Assembly: GCA_902464485.1 (NCBI GenBank)
Contig: CABQJJ010000003.1
Location: 44,283 to 108,282, forward strand
Direction: 5' to 3'
Source of the DNA: an uncultured Collinsella sp.
GTDB taxonomy: Bacteria; Actinomycetota; Coriobacteriia; Coriobacteriales; Coriobacteriaceae
Length of the DNA: 64,000 bases
This document shows, piece by piece, positions 59,214 through 64,000 of this stretch; position 1 is the first letter of the stretch; every line of letters begins with the position of its first letter. A program made the position numbers and the translations under genes. A model generated the notes under the pieces. The model saw only the letters and a list, made by a program, of their open reading frames with translations, made no database searches and was not told the DNA's origin.

Positions 59214-61787
59214 CTACTTGTCGGCGGCGGCCTTCTTGGCGGTCGTCTTTTTCGCGGCAGCCTTCTTGGCGGTCGACTTCTTGGCAGTCGTTTTCTTTGC
59301 CGTGCTCGCCTTGGTCGCGGTCTTGCGGCCGCGGGCGGGCTTCTTCTCCTTGGTCGGGCAGTCCATGTTGACGCAGATACGCCACGGGCCGCGCGCCGTG
59401 TTGACCACCACGATGGGAGCGCCGCACTCGGGACAGGTCTCGCCCGTCGCCTCGAGCTTGCCACGCGCCGGCAGCGGATAGCTCACGCCGCAATCGTCGT
59501 AGTTGGTGCAGCGGATAAAGCGCTTGCCACTCTTCTCGCTCTTATGCGCGATCAGGTCGCCATGACGTCCCGCCTCGGCGCACACCTTGCACTCCCCCAC
59601 CTTAAGGTCGGGCTCGTAGTTGGTGGGACACGTGGGGTTTACGCAGATCTCAAAGGCCTTCTGGCGGAACGGCTGGCACTTAATGCGCGGCGCGCCGCAC
59701 TCGGGGCACACGGCCGCCTCGCCCTCGAGCGGGCTCACCTTAACGCCGCTCGGCACCGGATAGGTCACATCGCAGTCGGGCCAACCCATGCAGCCGATAA
59801 AGCTGCCACGGGTCTTGGCGCTCGTCTTCATAACCAGATCCTTGCCGCACTTGGGGCAGGCGCCCACGCGCGCATCGGCCGTGACGGCGTCGCTGATGGC
59901 GTCGCCCAGCTCCTGCGTATGCTTGAGCAGCTCGTCGAGCACGCCGGCCAGCAGCGCGCGCGAATGCGTCACGACATGCTCTTCGGTGTCCTCGCCGCGC
60001 TCCACGCGGGTCATGTCGCCGTCGAGCTCACTGGTCATATCGGGGCTCGTGATGCGCGGGGCAAACTGCGAAAGCGCATCGATGATGGCGATACCCAGCT
60101 GACTTGGCTCAACGGGATCGTTTTTGAGGTAGCGCACGGCGTACAGGCGCTCGATGATGCTCGCACGCGTGGACTTAGTGCCCAGGCCGCGCTTTTCCAT
60201 CTCCTGCACGAGTTTGCCCTGGCTGTAGCGCGCGGGCGGTTCAGTCTGCTTGGCCTCGAGCTTGATGTCGAACACGTCAACCGTATCGCCCTGCTCAAGC
60301 GGCGGCATCTGTTCGTCACGCTTAAGGCCGTACGGATAGGCTTCGCGGAAGCCAGGGGTCACGAGCACGTCACCCGAGGCCACGAACGGCTCGCCGTTGA
60401 CGTCGAGCTCGAGCTTGGTGTTCTCGATGGTCGCGGGGCCCATAAGCGTCGCCAGGAAACGGCGGGCGATGAGGTCGTAAAGCTTGCGCTGGCCGCCATC
60501 GAGCGTGGACGGATCGCCCTCGCCCGTGGGGTAGATGGGCGGGTGGTCGGTGGTCTCGACCTTGCCGCGCGTGGGCTTCATAGGACCGGCGAGCACCTTT
60601 TTGCACACGGGTGCCAGCGCCGGGTTAATCTTTGCCAGGTCGCTTACCACGGCGCCCAGATCGAGCGTCGCGGGGTATACGGTGTTATCAACACGCGGGT
60701 AGCTGATGAGGCCCGCCATGTAGAGAGACTCGGCGATACGCATGGTACGTGCAGGCGAGATACCCTCGGCTGCGGCGGCAGCCTGCAGCGAGGTGGTCGC
60801 AAACGGCGTAGGCGGTTGCTGCTTGCGCGAGCGCTTGGTCACCGCGGCGACGGTTGCCGTCTTGACACCGTCGACGTTGCCATACGCCGTCTCGGCAGCA
60901 TCCTTGTCGGTAAAACGCGTCGTCTTGTGCGCAATCTTAAAGCGGTCGTCCTCGGCAGCGCCCTGCGCGGCACCCATGCCGCGAATCTGCCAATAATCCT
61001 CGGGCACAAACGCCATGCGCTCGCGCTCGCGCTCGACCACCAAGGCGAGCGTCGGGGTCTGTACGCGGCCGGCGGAGCGCACGTTGCCAAAGCCGCCAAA
61101 CTTGGCGAGCGTCAGGTAGCGCGTGAGCACCGCGCCCCAAATGAGGTCGATGTGCTGGCGGCTCTCGCCGGCGTCGGCCAGGTTCTGGTCGAGCGAGACA
61201 AGGTTATCGAAGGCCTGCGTGATCTCGGCCTTGGTAAACGAAGAATACTGAGCGCGGGCGACCGGCAGGTCGGGCGCCACCTCGCGCACCTTATTGAGGG
61301 CGTCCGAACCGATCAGCTCGCCCTCACGGTCGAAGTCCGTGGCGATGATGACGCTGTCAGACTTCTTGGCGAGGTTCTTGAGCGAGCGGATGAGCTCCTT
61401 CTCGGCCGGCAGCTTAATAACGGGCGCCCAGGTGAGATATGGCAGGCTCTCGAGCTTCCAGCCCTTGATGGAGATACCGTCGGCAAGAAACGGCTTACGT
61501 TTGGTGTCGTAGGGCGGACGAGCCAGGCCATCGGGCATGTCGGCCGGCAGCATCTCGCCGTCCTCGGTGACCGAATACCAGCCCAACTTTTTATCGAACA
61601 GTACACTGTCGCAAAAATCGGGTGCAAGGATGTGACCGGCAAGGCCGATCGTCACGCACTCCTCGCCCTTCCACTCAAAACGGTAGATGGCGGTGTTGTA
61701 TACCTTGTCCTTTTTGGGCTTGCCCGTGGACAGGCGCTCGGCGATCTGACGCGCGGCGTCGTTTTTCTCGGCGATGATGAGCTTCAA
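59214..61787 (-). CDS. topA: Type IA DNA topoisomerase, archaeal-type TopA
   Basis: 857 residues from a TTG preceded by TAGGAG. A Toprim domain (IIAEKNDAARQIAERL; ATDFDREGELIG near 150) is followed by the active-site Tyr in GLISYPRVDNTVYP near 367, a form typical of archaeal-type TopA rather than GLITYMRTDS of E. coli. Four C-terminal zinc motifs follow (CPKCGKDL, CPECGAPRIKC, CKVCAEAG, CPECGAPIVV). Residues 816-857 are a Lys/Ala/Thr tail of TAKKTTAKKS type like histone H1. It relaxes negative supercoils by single-strand passage. Single-gene unit downstream of hypB. Confidence 0.9.
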   Translation of the reverse strand: MKLIIAEKNDAARQIAERLSTGKPKKDKVYNTAIYRFEWKGEECVTIGLAGHILAPDFCDSVLFDKKLGWYSVTEDGEMLPADMPDGLARPPYDTKRKPFLADGISIKGWKLESLPYLTWAPVIKLPAEKELIRSLKNLAKKSDSVIIATDFDREGELIGSDALNKVREVAPDLPVARAQYSSFTKAEITQAFDNLVSLDQNLADAGESRQHIDLIWGAVLTRYLTLAKFGGFGNVRSAGRVQTPTLALVVERERERMAFVPEDYWQIRGMGAAQGAAEDDRFKIAHKTTRFTDKDAAETAYGNVDGVKTATVAAVTKRSRKQQPPTPFATTSLQAAAAAEGISPARTMRIAESLYMAGLISYPRVDNTVYPATLDLGAVVSDLAKINPALAPVCKKVLAGPMKPTRGKVETTDHPPIYPTGEGDPSTLDGGQRKLYDLIARRFLATLMGPATIENTKLELDVNGEPFVASGDVLVTPGFREAYPYGLKRDEQMPPLEQGDTVDVFDIKLEAKQTEPPARYSQGKLVQEMEKRGLGTKSTRASIIERLYAVRYLKNDPVEPSQLGIAIIDALSQFAPRITSPDMTSELDGDMTRVERGEDTEEHVVTHSRALLAGVLDELLKHTQELGDAISDAVTADARVGACPKCGKDLVMKTSAKTRGSFIGCMGWPDCDVTYPVPSGVKVSPLEGEAAVCPECGAPRIKCQPFRQKAFEICVNPTCPTNYEPDLKVGECKVCAEAGRHGDLIAHKSEKSGKRFIRCTNYDDCGVSYPLPARGKLEATGETCPECGAPIVVVNTARGPWRICVNMDCPTKEKKPARGRKTATKASTAKKTTAKKSTAKKAAAKKTTAKKAAADK

Positions 61788-61841
61788 AAGAGGCTCCTAT
61801 CTCGTATCTCTGCGGCTGCGCCCGCACTTGCAGCGGCCGAC

Positions 61842-62525
61842 TTACGCCCTTGCTTGCTCAATCTGCCCGATGAGCCAATCGCACCAGGCATCCATGCCCT
61901 CGCCCTTGCGTGCACTCACGGCAAACCGCGGCGCTTGCGGATTGAGGTCATCGAGTGTCTTAGTATACCTATCCATGTCGAAATCGAAAGCCGGGGCCAC
62001 ATCGACCTTGTTGAGCAGCTGCGCGCCGGCGTGCTGGAAAATACCCGGGTACTTGATAGGTTTGTCGTCGCCCTCGGGCACCGAAAGAATCATGATGGAT
62101 AGGTTCTCGCCCAGGTCAAAGTCGACCGGGCAGACCAAGTTGCCCACGTTTTCGATAAAGATGACATCGATGTTTTCGAGCCCGACGGCCTGATCGAACG
62201 CGTCAACGGCCTCCATGATCATGTTGCCCTCGAGGTGGCACAGGCCTCCCGTATTGATCTGAATGGCGGGCATGCCAGCTTCCTTCATGGTGATGGCGTC
62301 GACGTCCGAGGCGATATCGCCCTCGATGACGGCACAACGTAAGTCCGCCTTGTCACGCAGGCGCTCATTGGTACCCAAGATCGTGGTGGTCTTACCCGAG
62401 CCCGGGCTCGACAGCACGTTGATCACAAAGGTATTCGTCTCTTTAAATCGCTGACGCAGCTGATCTGCCAGGCGTTCGTTGCGCGACAAAATCGGCGATG
62501 CAATATCAATCGTTTTCTCGGCCAT
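61842..62525 (-). CDS. hypB: Hydrogenase nickel incorporation GTPase HypB
   Basis: 227 residues from MAEKTIDIASPILSRNERLA, ATG after AAGGAG. G-domain: VLSSPGSGKTTTIL, EGDIASDVDA, INTGGLCHLEGNMI, and FIENVGNLVCPVDFDLGE with the nickel-site-type Cys. It lacks the His-rich N-terminal stretch of some HypB proteins. It inserts nickel into [NiFe] hydrogenase with HypA, whose gene lies upstream on the same strand. Confidence 0.93.
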   Translation of the reverse strand: MAEKTIDIASPILSRNERLADQLRQRFKETNTFVINVLSSPGSGKTTTILGTNERLRDKADLRCAVIEGDIASDVDAITMKEAGMPAIQINTGGLCHLEGNMIMEAVDAFDQAVGLENIDVIFIENVGNLVCPVDFDLGENLSIMILSVPEGDDKPIKYPGIFQHAGAQLLNKVDVAPAFDFDMDRYTKTLDDLNPQAPRFAVSARKGEGMDAWCDWLIGQIEQARA

Positions 62526-62543
62526 ACTCGGCACTCCTTACTT

Positions 62544-62683
62544 CTGCCATCTGGGGACGGGGTAGAAATGGTAGATTTCGTCGTTGACATATACCGTTTT
62601 GCCTGCTTGCACACATCAAAATGAAATGTCAAGCTGCCCGGCACATCTATTTCTACCATTTATACCCCGTCCCCAAATGGCAG
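62544..62683. repeat. Long GGGGAC palindrome between hypA and hypB
   Basis: Left arm 62544-62576 and right arm about 62651-62683 share CTGCCAT-TGGGGACGGGGTA and AAATGGTAGA with few mismatches. An inner TTGACAT / ATGTCAA pair lies within the core. The 140-bp element separates two genes that would otherwise be tightly linked. Confidence 0.75.
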
Positions 62684-62688
62684 GCTGG

Positions 62689-63045
62689 TTAATTGTCGGG
62701 AGTTTCGACCTCGATGCTGGCGATGTCGAGCTCGCGGCCGTGCAGCAAGCGCACGTTGGCGCCTCCACAGTGGGGGCAGCGACAGTGAAAGCGATCATGC
62801 TCGAAAACCTCGCCGCAGTCCAGGCATTCGCTTTGCGGATGAATCTCTTCTACAGCGAGCTCGCAGCCTTGCGTGAGCGGATCCTCGTCGCGAAACGTCT
62901 CCCACGCAAAGTCGAGCGCCTCGCGCACAACTTCGGTCATATCCCCGATACGCAGCGTTACCAAAACGGCGCGCGAGGCCCCTGCCCCACGCGCCGCGCG
63001 AATCACCGTATCGAGTATGCCGTTGACGATGCCAACCTCATGCAT
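62689..63045 (-). CDS. hypA: Hydrogenase nickel metallochaperone HypA
   Basis: 118 residues beginning MHEVGIVNGILDTV, where His2 is the nickel ligand. The C-terminal half has the zinc site CLDCGEVFEHDRFHCRCPHCGG. It delivers nickel to hydrogenase together with HypB. It lies 6 bp downstream of tatC, so maturation and Tat export genes share a transcript. Confidence 0.94.
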   Translation of the reverse strand: MHEVGIVNGILDTVIRAARGAGASRAVLVTLRIGDMTEVVREALDFAWETFRDEDPLTQGCELAVEEIHPQSECLDCGEVFEHDRFHCRCPHCGGANVRLLHGRELDIASIEVETPDN

Positions 63046-63051
63046 ACCGAT

Positions 63052-63843
63052 TTACTCCTCGTCGTCCTCGTCATCCGAGAACAGGTCCAGACGGCTCACG
63101 AACAGGCCCTCCTTGCCCTCGCGCGCGGTAATGACCACGCGGGCGATGGCAAGCGAGATCTCGTAGAGCGAAAGCAGGGCGCCGTACATAAGGCCCAGCG
63201 TGACGGGCGAACCGTCGGGCGTAATCACAGCCGAACCCACGAGCAGGCCCACGTACACGTAGCGCCAGGCGCTGCGGAAGGCCGCATAGGACACGATGTG
63301 GAAAACAGACAGGTAGAAGATGATGAGCGGCAGCTCAAACGCCACACCAAAGCCGATCATAAAGAGCAGCTCCATGTTGACGTAGTTCTCCAGATCGGGC
63401 AGCGCCGTGGCGACGGCCGAGGTCTCGCCGATGAGCCACTCAAAGCCTGCCGGGATAATGATGAAGTAGCAGAAGATAGCGCCCAGGAAGAACAGCACCG
63501 TCGAGGCAAGCACCGTGGGCACAACCCATTTGCGCTCGTTGGGGCGAAGTGCCGGCAGGAAAAATGCCAGGATCTGCCAGATAATCATAGGCGTGCACAT
63601 GACCACGGCCATCTTGATGGCCAGTGAAAAGCGCAGGCCAAAGCCGCCGAGCGTAGTGGTGATGTAGAACTTACCGTCCGGCACAAAGGAGCGGATGGGG
63701 TCCTCAAGGATATCGAGCACCACGGGCGTGGCGAAATACAGCACGATAGCGGCGGCAAACACCGAAACGACCACGATAGTCAGGCGGCGACGGAGTTCTC
63801 CCAGGTGATCGAAGAGTGGCATGCGCGCAGGTCCGATAGGCAT
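63052..63843 (-). CDS. tatC: Sec-independent protein translocase TatC
   Basis: 263 residues with six membrane helices. It has FDHLGELRRRLTIVV near the start, the conserved LPALRPNERKWV loop near 100, FFLGAIFCYFIIIPAGFEWL, and FGVAFELPLIIFYLSVFHIV near 165. An acidic FSDDEDDEE closes the protein. It recognises twin-arginine signal peptides for export of folded proteins such as hydrogenases and the Tat-type lipoprotein at 11849. The ATG overlaps the preceding stop (TAATG). Confidence 0.95.
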   Translation of the reverse strand: MPIGPARMPLFDHLGELRRRLTIVVVSVFAAAIVLYFATPVVLDILEDPIRSFVPDGKFYITTTLGGFGLRFSLAIKMAVVMCTPMIIWQILAFFLPALRPNERKWVVPTVLASTVLFFLGAIFCYFIIIPAGFEWLIGETSAVATALPDLENYVNMELLFMIGFGVAFELPLIIFYLSVFHIVSYAAFRSAWRYVYVGLLVGSAVITPDGSPVTLGLMYGALLSLYEISLAIARVVITAREGKEGLFVSRLDLFSDDEDDEE

Positions 63844-64000
63844 TACTCATCGCCTCCCTTCGGGGCGTCGGCGGCAGCGGCGTCGCCCTCGGCCTCGAGC
63901 TCGCGGGCGAGCTGGTCGACGACAGCTTTGCGCTTGCGGGGACGGCGGGCGTAGAGGTCAGCCGTCGTGGGCTCTGCCGGCTCGGGCTCCGGCTCTGCAG
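63843..64000 (-). CDS. Tat translocase TatA/TatB-type protein, C-terminal part
   Basis: Partial gene running off the window. About 52 residues are visible: Pro/Glu-rich, then DLYARRPRKRKAVVDQLARELEAEGD and an Ala-rich end before TAA. Such a charged tail directly before tatC is expected for TatA or TatB. The membrane helix lies outside the window, so the identity rests on context. Confidence 0.6.
   Translation of the reverse strand, partial: AEPEPEPAEPTTADLYARRPRKRKAVVDQLARELEAEGDAAAADAPKGGDE

Noticed and set aside
59139..62102. 987-residue plus-strand ORF
   Set aside because: It is the antisense shadow of topA (and part of hypB) in GC-rich DNA. It is Arg/His/Gly-rich with no domain, while the minus-strand frame encodes a complete topoisomerase.

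Overview
The window looks like chromosomal DNA from a Collinsella-like member of the Coriobacteriia (gut Actinomycetota). It is GC-rich and has many short extragenic palindromes. It also carries a large lactose/galactose fermentation block (PTS, tagatose-6-phosphate and Leloir genes), an archaeal-type TopA, Tat genes next to hypA/hypB, and a RicT-like protein with no sporulation genes nearby. The assignment rests on gene content and style; no 16S gene is present.

Layout. 1-207 is the end of a DAHP synthase, followed by about 770 bp of non-coding repeats. 981-3957 (minus) is a Bce/Mac-type ABC exporter pair. 4106-5083 encodes a fusion of a Nudix hydrolase with a Vsr mismatch endonuclease. 5888-8288 holds a class II tagatose/fructose-bisphosphate aldolase, a divergent DeoR regulator and an orphan lactose-type PTS IIB. 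8479-13150 (minus) is an mglB-mglA-mglC galactose ABC importer whose binding protein appears circularly permuted. 13545-20191 holds a flavodiiron protein, a LacI regulator and galM-galK-galT. 20412-21931 is an IS1111/IS110-type element. 22127-25134 (minus) is lacA-lacB-lacX-lacC. 25444-36667 holds a membrane protein, a lactose-type IIA, and two related cassettes, each made of a LacI gene, a divergent PTS IICB and a 6-phospho-beta-galactosidase. 37160-39182 is a DeoR regulator divergent from a second galM. 39426-39501 is tRNA-Thr(CGT). 39712-43459 holds nagA, a GntR/HutC regulator and an N-acetylglucosamine/glucose PTS. 44036-51591 holds an anchored SurA-like protein, an isocitrate dehydrogenase group, DegV, HPF and an amino-acid-type binding lipoprotein. 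52341-57867 holds a Coriobacteria-style unknown, comF, ricT, holB and tmk. 58103-64000 holds a zinc-ribbon membrane protein, topA, hypB, hypA, tatC and the end of a tatA/B gene.

How it fits together. Lactose can enter as lactose-6-phosphate through the two IICB proteins plus the shared IIA. LacG-type GH1 enzymes split it to galactose-6-phosphate, LacAB and LacC carry this to tagatose-1,6-bisphosphate, and the class II aldolase at 5888 is the likely replacement for LacD. Free galactose enters through Mgl and is processed by GalM, GalK and GalT; galE is not in the window. A 14-bp LacI-type site (TGTTTACGTACTCA or its complement, with variants) precedes mglB, mglA, the lacI gene, galM, galK and the nagE-like PTS, which suggests one regulon.

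Most unusual items: the Nudix-Vsr fusion; the circularly permuted galactose-binding lipoprotein; two arrays of ~80-bp palindromic units with an invariant 25-nt core spacing, one after each lacG; a ~110-bp structured repeat in two near-identical copies with compensatory stem changes; the IS1111-like element with 12-bp subterminal inverted repeats and a candidate bridge-RNA region; and an oxidoreductase with a His/Cys-rich tail.
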